Below are positions 34,005 to 43,008 of a stretch of 43,973 nt of DNA, piece by piece. The notes beneath the pieces were generated by a model. That model saw only the letters and a list, made by a program, of their open reading frames with translations. It did not search any database and was not told where the DNA came from. Origin of the DNA: Pseudoroseomonas ludipueritiae (lineage in GTDB: Bacteria; Pseudomonadota; Alphaproteobacteria; Acetobacterales; Acetobacteraceae); contig NZ_JACTUZ010000022.1 of assembly GCF_014490445.1 (NCBI RefSeq), forward strand, positions 1 through 43,973, read 5' to 3'. The translations under genes and the position numbers were made by a program. How positions within the stretch are numbered: position 1 is the stretch's first letter; the number at the start of each line of letters is the position of its first letter.

Positions 34005-36047
34005 TCAGGCGAGCTTGCGCTTGACCGTCGCAACCGCAGCCTCGGCCGTAATGCCGAAGTGGCGGTAGAGTTCCTCTGCCGGTGCCGAGGCGCCGAAGCC
34101 GGTCATGCCGATGAAGGTGCCATCGGCACCCAGCCAGCGTTCCCAGCCGAAGCCCAGCGCCGCCTCGATGCCCACTCGGGGGGCATCGCCCAGTACTTGG
34201 GCACGATAGCTCTCATCCTGAAGGGCAAACAGTTCCCAGCAGGGCAGGGATACCACGGCGGTCGGGATGCCCTCTGCCTCCAGCGTCTCGCGCGCCGCCA
34301 TGGCCAGCATAACCTCGGACCCTGTGGCGATCAGTGTCGCCTTGCGGGGGCCGGAAGCCTCTGCCAGCACATAGCCGCCGCGGGCGGACTTGTTCTCGCC
34401 CGCCTCGGTCCGCAGCGCCGGCAGGTTCTGGCGGCTCAGCGCCAGCACGGCAGGGCCGTCGGCACGCTGCACGGCCAGTTCCCAGCATTCCGCCGTCTCC
34501 ATCGCATCGGCGGGCCGATAGACGAAGAGGTTGGGAATGACGCGCAGGCTGGCCAGCGTCTCCACCGGCTGGTGGGTCGGGCCGTCCTCGCCCAGGCCGA
34601 TGCTGTCATGCGTCAGCACATGGATGACGCGCTGGCGCATCAGCGCCGCCAGCCGGATGGCCGGGCGCATATAGTCGGCAAACACCAGGAAGGTGCCGGA
34701 ATAAGGGATGATGCCGCCATGCAGCGCCAGCCCGTTCATCGCGGCCGCCATGCCGTGCTCGCGGATGCCCCAGTGGATGTAGCGGCCCGCCAGGTTCTGC
34801 TGGTTGAAGACCGGAATGCCCTGCACGTTGGTGTTGTTGGACCCCGTCAGGTCGGCCGAGCCGCCGACCATTTCCGGGATCGCGGGCACCAGGGCGTGCA
34901 GCGCGCGCTGGGAGGCGACGCGGGTGGCGATCTTGGGCTTGTCCTCAGCCAGCTTGGCACGATGCGCGGCAGCGGCCTCGTGCCAGCCTTCCGGCAGCTT
35001 GCCGGCCATGGCGCGCTCGAACTCCGCCTTCTGCGGGTGCTTGGCCAGGCGCTTCAGCCAGGAGCGGCGGGTGCCGGCGGCGCGGCGGCCGGCGGCCTCC
35101 CAGGCGCCCTTGATCTCTTCCGGGACCACGAAGGGCTCGGCATCCCAGCCCAGCAGTTGCTTGGCGGCCTGCACCTCGGGCGCACCCAGGGCGCTGCCAT
35201 GGGTGCTGGCGGTGCCGGCCTTGCTGGGGGCGGAGAAGCCGATGATGGTCTTGCAAGCGATGATGGTAGGCTTGCTGCTGCGCGTCGCCGCGTCCAGCGC
35301 CCGGGCCACCGCCTCATGGTCGTGGCCATCGACGCGCCGCACGGCCCAGCCATAGGACTGGAAGCGCCGCAGCACATCGTCCGAGGAGGTGATGGAGACA
35401 TCGCCATCGATCGAGATGCCGTTGTCGTCCCACAGCACCGTCAGCTTGTTCAGCTTGAAGTGACCGGCGATGGAGGCGGCCTCGTGGCTGATGCCTTCCA
35501 TCAGGCAACCGTCGCCGGCGATCACCCAGGTGCGGTGGTCCACCAGGGACTTGCCGAAGCGGGCCGAGAGATGCCGCTCCGCCAGCGCCATGCCCACGGC
35601 GGTGGAGATGCCCTGGCCCAGCGGGCCAGTGGTGGTCTCGATGGCCGGGTGCTCGCCGAATTCCGGGTGGCCTGCGGCCACGGAATGCAGCTGGCGGAAA
35701 TTCTTGATGTCCTCGATGCCCATGCCCGCGTGGCCCGACAGGTAGAGCCATGCATAAAGCAGCATGGAGCCATGGCCGGCGGAAAGCACGAAACGGTCGC
35801 GGTCGGCCCAGCGCGGGTCGGCTGCGTCGTATTTCAGGTACTTGCTGAAGAGCACCGTGGCGGCATCGGCCATGCCCATCGGCATGCCGGGATGACCTGA
35901 CTTGGCCTTTTCAACCGCGTCCATCGCCAAGACACGGATAGCGTCCGCCATGCGGCGTGATTCCGTGGCGGGCAGCGCAAGGATCTTCTGTTGCGCGGCG
36001 ATGGCCGGATTGGCGTTAGGCTCGATGGTAGGAGCAATGCTGGCCAC
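34005..36047 (-). CDS. tkt: Transketolase
   Basis: ThDP-dependent enzyme moving two-carbon units in the pentose phosphate pathway. The start is taken as GTG at 36047 (AGAGG about 10 nt upstream), giving 680 residues near the normal 660-680. The long frame before it is Arg/Ala-rich and not family-like. Motifs: [36 protein letters not shown], the ThDP motif [15 protein letters not shown] to WDDN, then [17 protein letters not shown] and [18 protein letters not shown] in the pyrimidine domain. A later ATG ([11 protein letters not shown]) is a possible alternative but would lose the first helix. It heads the tkt-gap-pgk cluster. Confidence 0.96.
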   Translation of the reverse strand: MASIAPTIEPNANPAIAAQQKILALPATESRRMADAIRVLAMDAVEKAKSGHPGMPMGMADAATVLFSKYLKYDAADPRWADRDRFVLSAGHGSMLLYAWLYLSGHAGMGIEDIKNFRQLHSVAAGHPEFGEHPAIETTTGPLGQGISTAVGMALAERHLSARFGKSLVDHRTWVIAGDGCLMEGISHEAASIAGHFKLNKLTVLWDDNGISIDGDVSITSSDDVLRRFQSYGWAVRRVDGHDHEAVARALDAATRSSKPTIIACKTIIGFSAPSKAGTASTHGSALGAPEVQAAKQLLGWDAEPFVVPEEIKGAWEAAGRRAAGTRRSWLKRLAKHPQKAEFERAMAGKLPEGWHEAAAAHRAKLAEDKPKIATRVASQRALHALVPAIPEMVGGSADLTGSNNTNVQGIPVFNQQNLAGRYIHWGIREHGMAAAMNGLALHGGIIPYSGTFLVFADYMRPAIRLAALMRQRVIHVLTHDSIGLGEDGPTHQPVETLASLRVIPNLFVYRPADAMETAECWELAVQRADGPAVLALSRQNLPALRTEAGENKSARGGYVLAEASGPRKATLIATGSEVMLAMAARETLEAEGIPTAVVSLPCWELFALQDESYRAQVLGDAPRVGIEAALGFGWERWLGADGTFIGMTGFGASAPAEELYRHFGITAEAAVATVKRKLA

Positions 36048-36253
36048 TGGACCAAAACCTCTGGTAGGGCAGGTGCGGGCTATAAAGGCCCTGCCGCCGG
36101 GCGGCAACCCGGCACGGCCCCGTTTGCGCTCAGCTACCGCTTGTGTTCCGATAAGGGACCACAACCGGAAGGATATTCCATCTGCACCGGCCACCCCGCT
36201 TTCTTGGTGTCTCCAGCCTGCCTGTTTCGCTCGGGCTGATCGCTGGCATCGCC

Positions 36254-38320
36254 GTGGTCGCCGCGCTGCCGCTTGGCCTGCCAACGTTGCTCCTGGCCGC
36301 GCTTGTCGCGCTTGTGATGGCATTCCTGCTGCGGCGCCTGCGCAAGGCTTCGGTGATGGCCGAAGCGCGTGCCGAGCTGTTGCGGGAACGCCTGACCCTG
36401 GTGCTGGAAACCGTCCCCGGCGGCTTCGCGCTGTGTGACGCGCAGGGGCGGCTGCAACTAGCCAATAGCCGCTTCCGCCGCCTTTTCGCGCAGGTCGAGC
36501 CGGGTTCGCCACTGGGTGCCCTGCTGCCCTCCGGCATGGGAGAGCAGGGCGCCTTCGACCATGGCCTGCGGGATGGAAGCTGGCACCGCGTGACGCGCCA
36601 GCCCCTGCCGGATGGTGGCTTCACCCTGGGCGCCGTGGATATCACGCCGTTGAAGCAGCAGGAGCAGGTGCTGGCCGCCCGCAACGCCCACCAGCAGGCG
36701 CTGCTGGAACTGGTGCCTGTCGGCATCTGGGAACTGGACGAGACCGGACGCTCCGTCTTCGCCAACCGGCAGCTCGCCATCCTGATGGGCGGCAGCGTGC
36801 CTCCGGGCCTGGCCGAGGCCGGGCTGCAGCGCGTGACCCCGCCGACCGAGCCGATCCGCAGCCTGCCCGCGCCGCGGACGGCGGTGGAGGTGGAGCACCA
36901 CGGTGATGGCATGCCGCGCCGCCTGCTGCTGGTAGCTTCCGATGCCCTGCAGCCCACCGAGCCCGCGGCGGAGGAGGCGCCGCGCCACACCCGCCTGGTG
37001 ACGCTGCTGGACATCACCGAGCGCCGGCTGGCCCAGGCGGAGGCCGAGCGGCTGGCCTGGCAGGACCCGTTGACCGGCCTGGGCAACCGCGCCCGCTTCA
37101 TCGCCACCTTGTCCGAGCGCCTGGTGACGGAAGGCTCGGGCGGGCTCACGCTGCTGTCCATCTCGCTCGGCGGCATCGGGCAGGTGAACGAGCGGCATGG
37201 TCATACGGTGGGCGACGCGGTGCTGCGCGCCGCTGCCTTGCGGCTGAGCCAGGCCTTGCGGGCAGAGGACGCGGTGTTCCGCGTCGGCGGCAACAAGTTC
37301 GTGGTGCTGGCGCCGGCCATGGACCAGCAGACCATCCGTTGGCTCTGCGACCGGCTGGCGCAGGTGCTGTTCGACAGTTTCCGGCAGGGGGCGCTGGAAG
37401 TGGCGCTGCTGCCTGCCATCGGTGTGGCCACGGCGCCGCAGGTACGGGGCGGTGGCGAGACCCTGCGCCGCGCCGCGGACCTCGCCCGCCACCGCAGCGA
37501 AGTGGAGGCACGCACCCCCGTCTTCTACGAGGAAGCCCTGGGCGCCGCCGCCGACCGCCGACAGAAGCTGCGGAAGGCCCTGGTCCAGGCCATCCCGGCT
37601 GGCGAGCTGCGGCTGGTCTGGCAGCCGCTCTTCGACACGCGCAGCTACCGGATGGTGGCGGCCGAGGCGCTGCTGCGCTGGGACTGTGGCGCCCTGGGGC
37701 ACGAGGTGATGCCGGGGGAGCTGCTGCCGCTCGCCACCGAGCTGGGCATGCTGGCCGAGATCGACTTCTGGGTGCTGTGGGAGGCCCTGGCGACCAAGCG
37801 CCGCTGGGCCGGCAGGGCTGGGGCGCCGGCCACGGTGGCCATCAATATCTCGGGCGCGACGCTGCGCGCGCCCGGATTCCCGGCGCAGGTGCGCGCCGCG
37901 CTGGACCAGCAGGGGGTCGCGGCGGAAGAGCTGGATATCGAGATCCCGGAGGATATCCCGGCCCGCGACATCCAGGCCCTGGCGCAGAACCTGGAAGCGC
38001 TCCGGGCCATGGGCGTGCGGCTCTCGCTCGACGATTTCGGCGGCGGGGTGTCCGCCATGGCGCATCTGGTGCAGCTGCCGGTGCAGCGGGTGAAGCTGGA
38101 CCGTTCCATCACCCACCGCCTGCCGGAAGGGAGGCAGGAGGCCGCGGTGCTGGGCGCGGTGGCGGCCCTGGCGCGCAGCCTCGGCATCGAGTTGGTGGCC
38201 GAGGGCGTGGAAAGGGAGGTCCAGGCCAGCACCCTGCGGGCCGAGGGCTGCTTCATCATGCAGGGCTGGCTCTATGGCCGGCCGCTGGCGGCCGACCTTC
38301 TGGTGCCGCCCGAGGGCTGA
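36254..38320 (+). CDS. PAS-GGDEF-EAL protein: degenerate cyclase, probably active c-di-GMP phosphodiesterase
   Basis: A 688-residue membrane-anchored signalling protein. It has a hydrophobic N-terminus (about 5-27), two PAS-like regions (about 46-135 and 145-255), a GGDEF domain (about 268-430) and an EAL domain (about 435-685). The GGDEF site reads GGNKF (345-349), and the upstream metal aspartates are replaced (SLGG at 304-307), so cyclase activity is unlikely. The EAL site is complete: Glu471-Ala-Leu, Arg475, Asn531, Glu563, Asp593-Asp594, Lys614, Glu650 and Gln670. The annotated start is GTG at 36254. A CTG at 36182 preceded by GGAAGG would add 24 residues and lengthen the membrane part. 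It is divergent from tkt. Confidence 0.9.
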   Translation: MVAALPLGLPTLLLAALVALVMAFLLRRLRKASVMAEARAELLRERLTLVLETVPGGFALCDAQGRLQLANSRFRRLFAQVEPGSPLGALLPSGMGEQGAFDHGLRDGSWHRVTRQPLPDGGFTLGAVDITPLKQQEQVLAARNAHQQALLELVPVGIWELDETGRSVFANRQLAILMGGSVPPGLAEAGLQRVTPPTEPIRSLPAPRTAVEVEHHGDGMPRRLLLVASDALQPTEPAAEEAPRHTRLVTLLDITERRLAQAEAERLAWQDPLTGLGNRARFIATLSERLVTEGSGGLTLLSISLGGIGQVNERHGHTVGDAVLRAAALRLSQALRAEDAVFRVGGNKFVVLAPAMDQQTIRWLCDRLAQVLFDSFRQGALEVALLPAIGVATAPQVRGGGETLRRAADLARHRSEVEARTPVFYEEALGAAADRRQKLRKALVQAIPAGELRLVWQPLFDTRSYRMVAAEALLRWDCGALGHEVMPGELLPLATELGMLAEIDFWVLWEALATKRRWAGRAGAPATVAINISGATLRAPGFPAQVRAALDQQGVAAEELDIEIPEDIPARDIQALAQNLEALRAMGVRLSLDDFGGGVSAMAHLVQLPVQRVKLDRSITHRLPEGRQEAAVLGAVAALARSLGIELVAEGVEREVQASTLRAEGCFIMQGWLYGRPLAADLLVPPEG

Positions 38321-38342
38321 GGCGCCCCCGGGCGAGGCGGGC

Positions 38343-39587
38343 TCAGAGCGCCCGGTTGGCGCGGGCCACCACGGCCTCGAAGAGCACCTGGCAGCCGGCG
38401 GCGGCTTCCTCCGGCAGGATGCTCTCGGCCTCGTTGTGGGAAAGGCCGTCCTTGCAGGGGGTGAAGATCATCGCGGTCGGCACGTGCCGCGCCACATAGA
38501 CGGCATCGTGCCCGGCGCCGGAGACGATCTCGCGCGTCGAATAGCCCAGCCGCGCCGCGCCCTGCCGCACCAGATCAACACAGGAAGGGTCGAAGGGCTG
38601 GGCCGGGATGCGGAAGAGCTCCTCGAGCTGCAGGCTGCAGCCGGTGGCTTCCACCAAAGCCTTGGCCTCGGCGGGGAAAGTGGCGGCGAGGCCCTCGATC
38701 TGCGCGTCGTCCGGGTGGCGGAACTCCACCGAGAAGCGCACCTCGCCCGGCACAACGTTGCGGCTGTTGGGCAGCACATGCAGTTGGCCCACCGTGCCGC
38801 GCCCCTCCTCGCCACGCTCCCGCATCAGGGCATCCACGCGCTCGATGACACGGGCGGCGGCCACCAGCGCATCCCGCCGCGCGGAAGGCGGCGTGGTGCC
38901 GGCATGGGAATCCTGGCCGATGACGGTAGCGTCGTACCAGACCTGCGCCTGGGCGCCGGTGACGACGCCGATCTGCTTGCCCTCGCGCTCCAGGATCGGG
39001 CCCTGCTCGATATGCAGCTCGAAATAGGCATCGGCCGGGAAGGGGGCGGCGGGGTGGCTGCCCTTGTAGCCGATGGAATCCAGCGCATCGGAAACGCTGA
39101 CGCCTTCCACGTCCTTCAGGCCATAGACCTTCTCCAGCGCGTAGATGCCGGCCCAGGCGCCGCTGCCCATCAGCGAATGGCCGAAGCGGCTGCCTTCCTC
39201 GTCGGTCCAGTTCACCAGCTCGATCGGCGCCTCGGTCTGGATGTTGAGGTCATGCAGCGTCCGCATCACCTCCAGCCCGGCGATCACGCCTAGCGCGCCA
39301 TCGAACTTGCCGCCGGAGGGCTGGCTGTCCAGGTGGCTGCCCAGCAGCACCGGCTTGCGGGAGGGGTCACGCCCCTCGCGCCGCGCGAACATATTGCCGA
39401 TGGCATCGACCCGCACGGTCAGGCCCAGCGCCTCGCACCAGGCCGAGAAGCGCTGGCGCCCAGCCTTGTCCACCTCGGTCAGCGTCAGGCGCTTCACGCC
39501 GCCCTTGGGCGTGGCGCCGATCTCCGCCATGGACATCAGGCTGTCCCACAGCCGCTTGGGATCGATGCGCTGGTTGGTGCCGGACAT
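38343..39587 (-). CDS. AllC-type Zn-dependent hydrolase, second copy
   Basis: A 414-residue M20-clan amidohydrolase. ATG at 39587 is chosen because GGAG precedes it by about 5 nt. Metal residues are His85 and Asp96 in GSHLDSQPSGGKFDG, Glu130/131 in NWTDEEGSRF, then ELHIEQGPILE and the C-terminal SHNEAE. It has the same length as the protein at 20132-21376 and aligns without gaps over at least the first 145 residues, so the two are paralogues or close homologues. Family reactions are hydrolysis of N-carbamoyl amino acids, allantoate or beta-ureidopropionate. It is divergent from a class II aldolase gene across 133 bp. Confidence 0.93.
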   Translation of the reverse strand: MSGTNQRIDPKRLWDSLMSMAEIGATPKGGVKRLTLTEVDKAGRQRFSAWCEALGLTVRVDAIGNMFARREGRDPSRKPVLLGSHLDSQPSGGKFDGALGVIAGLEVMRTLHDLNIQTEAPIELVNWTDEEGSRFGHSLMGSGAWAGIYALEKVYGLKDVEGVSVSDALDSIGYKGSHPAAPFPADAYFELHIEQGPILEREGKQIGVVTGAQAQVWYDATVIGQDSHAGTTPPSARRDALVAAARVIERVDALMRERGEEGRGTVGQLHVLPNSRNVVPGEVRFSVEFRHPDDAQIEGLAATFPAEAKALVEATGCSLQLEELFRIPAQPFDPSCVDLVRQGAARLGYSTREIVSGAGHDAVYVARHVPTAMIFTPCKDGLSHNEAESILPEEAAAGCQVLFEAVVARANRAL

Positions 39588-39720
39588 GCGGGCTCCTTGC
39601 TCCTGCAGGCGAGAACTCGGGCGGCATAGTGCGGCAGGCGGCGGCAGGCGGCCAGTGGCCACTTGCCGGCAGGCGCCGGCTTTGCTGCACTGGCGTCAGA
39701 GCCAAGAATGGAGGCCCCCG

Positions 39721-40509
39721 ATGGCCCATGCCCTGGAAACACCGCGCGGTCCCGCCATCCTGCGCAATTCCGACCTGGATACGGCCGCGGTGCGGCAGGC
39801 GCGGGTGGACCTCGCCGCCTGCTTCCGCATGGCCTCCCGGCTCGGGATGCACGAGGGCATCTGCAACCATCTCTCAGCCATGGTGCCGGGGCGGGACGAT
39901 GTCTTCCTGGTGAACCCCTATGGCTGGGCCTTTTCGGAGATCACGGCCTCCCGCCTGCTGGTCTGCGACTTCCACGGCAATGTGGTGGCCGGGGAGGGCA
40001 CGCCCGAAGCGACGGCCTTTCATATCCATGCCCGGCTGCACATGAAGCACCCGCGTGCCGCCGCGGCCTTCCACACCCACATGCCCAACGCCACGGCCCT
40101 GGCCATGCTGGAAGGCCCGCCGCTGGTCTGGGCCGGCCAGACCGCGCTCAAATTCTACGGCCGCACCGCCGTGGACGAGAACTACAACGGCCTGGCGCTG
40201 GACGAGGCCGAAGGCGACCGCATCGCCGCCGCCATGGGCGAGGCGGATATCGTCTTCATGAAGAACCATGGCGTCATGGTGGTGGGCCCGACCATCGCCG
40301 AGGCCTGGGACGACCTCTACTACCTTGAGCGTGCCGCCGAGGTGCAGCGCCTGGCGATGGCGACCGGCCGGCCGCTCAAGCCGGTGGCCCATGACGTGGC
40401 GCGGCGAGCCTATGAGCAGATGCGCGAGGGTGACGCGGATAGCGCGCGCCTGCACCTGGAGAGCATCAAGCGCATCCTGGCCAAGCAGGAGCCCGATTAC
40501 CTGGACTGA
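39721..40509 (+). CDS. Class II aldolase/adducin family protein
   Basis: A 262-residue zinc protein. ATG at 39721 is preceded by GGAGG at 39710-39714 with 6-nt spacing; the frame before it belongs to noise opposite the hydrolase gene. Zinc histidines are His118 and His120 in AAFHTHMPNATAL and His183 in FMKNHGVMVVG; a HIHARLHMKHP segment lies just before. Relatives cleave phosphorylated or free deoxy sugars (fuculose-phosphate aldolase) or act as decarboxylases. The substrate is not readable, and adducin-like members without aldolase activity exist. Confidence 0.9.
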   Translation: MAHALETPRGPAILRNSDLDTAAVRQARVDLAACFRMASRLGMHEGICNHLSAMVPGRDDVFLVNPYGWAFSEITASRLLVCDFHGNVVAGEGTPEATAFHIHARLHMKHPRAAAAFHTHMPNATALAMLEGPPLVWAGQTALKFYGRTAVDENYNGLALDEAEGDRIAAAMGEADIVFMKNHGVMVVGPTIAEAWDDLYYLERAAEVQRLAMATGRPLKPVAHDVARRAYEQMREGDADSARLHLESIKRILAKQEPDYLD

Positions 40510-40510
40510 C

Positions 40511-40544
40511 GATGAAAGCGAAAGACGGTTTTGCTTTCGCTATC
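40511..40544 (+). repeat. Hairpin between the class II aldolase and the methyltransferase
   Basis: AGCGAAAG (40517-40524) and CTTTCGCT (40534-40541) form a perfect 8-bp stem with a 9-nt loop containing TTTT; outer GAT/ATC can extend it after a mismatch. It begins right after the aldolase stop. There is no T run after the stem, so it may be a weak terminator or an mRNA 3' structure. Confidence 0.45.
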
Positions 40545-40591
40545 AAGGCAAGTCTGGCGGCGGGACCCGTGCGGCGGCATAGCCCCGCCGC

Positions 40592-41809
40592 ATGAGCACC
40601 GAACCCGCCCCTCTCGACGACGTCGCCTCCCGCCCGGTCCTGCGCCTGATGCCGGGGCGCGACCGCCGGGTGAAGTCCGGCCATCCCTGGGCCTTCTCGA
40701 ACGAGATCACCATGACCCCGGCGGCCCGCGCCCTGCCGGCCGGCACGCCCGTGAGGCTGGAGGGTGACGACGGCGTCAAGCACGGCACTTGGCTGTTCAA
40801 CCCGCATAGCCTGATCGCGGCCCGGCGGATCTCGCAGGACCCTGGCATGGTGCTGGGCGCCAGCTTCTTCCGCGCCAGGTTGGCCGAATGCATCGCCCTG
40901 CGTGACCGGCTGGTCGGCGCGCCCTTCTACCGCCTGGTGCATGCCGAGGCCGATGGCCTGCCCGGGCTGGTGATCGACCGCTATGGCGATGCCCTGGCCC
41001 TGCAAGCCAATACCGCAGGCATGGACCGCGCCACGCCGCTGCTGGTGGCCGCGCTGCGGGAGCTGATCGACCCGCGCGCCATCGTGGCCCGCAACGATTC
41101 CGCCGTGCGTGGCCTGGAAGGGCTGAAGGAGGAAAGCGGGTTGCTGCATGGCGATGATGCCACGGCCCGAGTGCGGGAAGGCGGGCTGGATTTCTCCATC
41201 GACCTGCTCTCCGGCCAGAAGACCGGCTGGTTCTTCGACCAGCGCGACAACCGCGCCCGGGTCGCCGCCTTTGCCAAGGACGCGACGGTGCTGGATGCCT
41301 TCTGCCATACCGGCGGCTTCGGCCTGCTGGCCGCCCAGGCCGGCGCGCGGCAGGTGACGCTGCTGGACCGCAGCGAGCACGCCCTTGCCCTGGCGATGGA
41401 CACCGCCCGCCGCCATGGCTTTGGCGAAAGCGTCTCCGCCAAGCGGGGCGACGCCATGGAAGTGATGGAGGCGATGATCGGCGCCGGCCAGCGCTTCGAC
41501 GTGGTGGTGGCGGACCCGCCAGCCTTCGCCAAGGCGCGCAAGGACCATCCGGCGGCGATGCGTGGCTATGCCCGGCTGGCGCGGTTGGCTGCAACCCTGG
41601 TGGCGCCCGGGGGATATCTCTTCATGGCCTCCTGTTCCCACCACGTCTCGCCCGGCGACTTCACCGATGCGGTGGCGCAGGGCATTGCCCGTACCCGCCG
41701 CCATGCCCGCCTGCTGGCCACCACCGGCGCCGGCATGGACCACCCCGTCCACCCGCTGCTGCCCGAGAGCGCTTATCTCAAGGGGCTGCTGCTGCACCTT
41801 CCGGCATGA
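40592..41809 (+). CDS. Class I SAM-dependent rRNA methyltransferase, RlmI-like
   Basis: A 405-residue protein of the RlmI/YccW type. An N-terminal PUA-like domain (about 14-90, with RRVKSGHPWAFSNEI) is followed by an RNA-binding linker (LPGLVIDRYGD) and a Rossmann methyltransferase domain. SAM motifs are VLDAFCHTGGFGLLAAQAGA and the catalytic-region DPPAFAKA (308-315), with SCSHHVS near the end. RlmI makes 5-methylcytosine in 23S rRNA in E. coli; the exact site here is not known. No good ribosome-binding site precedes the ATG. Its stop overlaps the next start (ATGA). Confidence 0.92.
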   Translation: MSTEPAPLDDVASRPVLRLMPGRDRRVKSGHPWAFSNEITMTPAARALPAGTPVRLEGDDGVKHGTWLFNPHSLIAARRISQDPGMVLGASFFRARLAECIALRDRLVGAPFYRLVHAEADGLPGLVIDRYGDALALQANTAGMDRATPLLVAALRELIDPRAIVARNDSAVRGLEGLKEESGLLHGDDATARVREGGLDFSIDLLSGQKTGWFFDQRDNRARVAAFAKDATVLDAFCHTGGFGLLAAQAGARQVTLLDRSEHALALAMDTARRHGFGESVSAKRGDAMEVMEAMIGAGQRFDVVVADPPAFAKARKDHPAAMRGYARLARLAATLVAPGGYLFMASCSHHVSPGDFTDAVAQGIARTRRHARLLATTGAGMDHPVHPLLPESAYLKGLLLHLPA

Positions 41810-42207
41810 GCGGCGGCCTTTCCCGCGCCTTTCGCGACACGGATTACCTTACGGAAGGCGCGGTGGCGCGGATTGGCCGGCGCTCAGCCAGCATGGCGGC
41901 ACTGCTGCGGCGGCTGGGCGCGGGGCAGGGCGTCTTTCTCAGCGCCTGGAACCCCATGGCCAAGTCCCAGCCGCTGGGCTGGAATCACCGGGCACAGGCC
42001 CGGCTGTGGCGGGAGGCGCGACGCCGGCGCTTCGTCCCCGCGCGAAGCCAACCCCGGCCGGCTGCCCATGCGCATTGGGGTGAGGACCAGATCTTCCTGG
42101 CGACGGACCTGCGGGTGGCGCTGCGCCTTGCCCGCCGCTTCCGGCAACTGGCCGTCGTGGCGGTCAGGCACGACGGTGCAGCGCGCTTGGTCTGGCTAAA
42201 ATTTTAA
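41806..42207 (+). CDS. DUF3293-like protein
   Basis: A 133-residue basic protein. The segment FLSAWNPMAKSQPLGWNHRAQARL, the WGEDQIFLATD strand and LARRFRQLAVVAV fit the DUF3293 family, whose function is unknown. There is no signal or membrane segment. The start overlaps the methyltransferase stop by four bases, so the two are probably translated together. Confidence 0.8.
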   Translation: MSGGLSRAFRDTDYLTEGAVARIGRRSASMAALLRRLGAGQGVFLSAWNPMAKSQPLGWNHRAQARLWREARRRRFVPARSQPRPAAHAHWGEDQIFLATDLRVALRLARRFRQLAVVAVRHDGAARLVWLKF

Positions 42208-42237
42208 GAACAATGTCTTGGAAGCTGTTTCTGCCGT

Positions 42238-43008
42238 TTAAATTGAGGTGAGCATAAAGAAGCGCCGGAAGGGCAGCAGGACCGTGCCATGGGCTGAAGG
42301 CGGGTATTCTGGCCTCAATGCCTCGGCATAGGCAGTCAGGAAGCCCGGCTTCATGGCTTCCGGCAGAGCATCAACAAAGGGCCTTAAGCTACTGCCGAGG
42401 GCCCATTGCACCACTGGGTCCTGCCCATGCAGCTCATGGACATATTCGGTGAACCAGAGGTCCAGGCTGGCGGCGCGGGGCCGCAGCAGGTCGTAGTAGT
42501 CGCGCATGGCCAGGATGGGCGGCGCCGAGCCGACCTTCTCCAGTGCCTGGGCCCAGGGGCCTTGCTCCGCCACGACATGTTGCAGCCGCCGCACGGGCGC
42601 GTCGTGCATCGCTGGCATCTGCACCGCCAGCACCCCGTCAGGCGCCAGCAGCGATAGCAGGCGGGGGAAGAGCGCCTCATGCCCTGGCAGCCAGTGCAGC
42701 GCCGCATTGGAGAAGATGACATCCACCGGCGCTTCAGGCTCCCAGGTGGCGATATCCGCCTGGGCCGTGGCGAAGCCGGCGCTCGTTGCCTTAGCCAGCA
42801 TCTCGGCCGAGGCATCGACGCCGATCACCTCCGCGCCCGGGAAGCGGGCCGCCAGCAGCGGCAGGGCATTGCCGGCGCCGCAACCCAGGTCCACCACCCG
42901 GCGCGGGCCAGGATGGCGGATGCGTGCCACCAGATCGGCTGCCGGTTGCAGCCGCTCCCCGGAGAAGCGGAGGTATTGCTCCGGGTCCCAGGCCGGGTTG
43001 GCGGCCAT
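42238..43008 (-). CDS. tam: Trans-aconitate 2-methyltransferase
   Basis: A 256-residue SAM-dependent methyltransferase. The beginning, WDPEQYLRFSGERLQPAADL, is characteristic of Tam, and the SAM loop VVDLGCGAGNALPLLAARFPGAEVIGVDAS and NAALHWLPGHEALFPRLL follow. Tam methylates trans-aconitate, a stray inhibitor of the TCA cycle, and so is a repair enzyme. The ATG overlaps the bdhA stop by one base (TGATG), so it is the last gene of a small operon. Confidence 0.93.
   Translation of the reverse strand: MAANPAWDPEQYLRFSGERLQPAADLVARIRHPGPRRVVDLGCGAGNALPLLAARFPGAEVIGVDASAEMLAKATSAGFATAQADIATWEPEAPVDVIFSNAALHWLPGHEALFPRLLSLLAPDGVLAVQMPAMHDAPVRRLQHVVAEQGPWAQALEKVGSAPPILAMRDYYDLLRPRAASLDLWFTEYVHELHGQDPVVQWALGSSLRPFVDALPEAMKPGFLTAYAEALRPEYPPSAHGTVLLPFRRFFMLTSI

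Noticed and set aside
36048-36512. 155-residue N-terminal extension of transketolase
   Set aside because: Not homologous to any transketolase and overlaps the divergent signalling gene.
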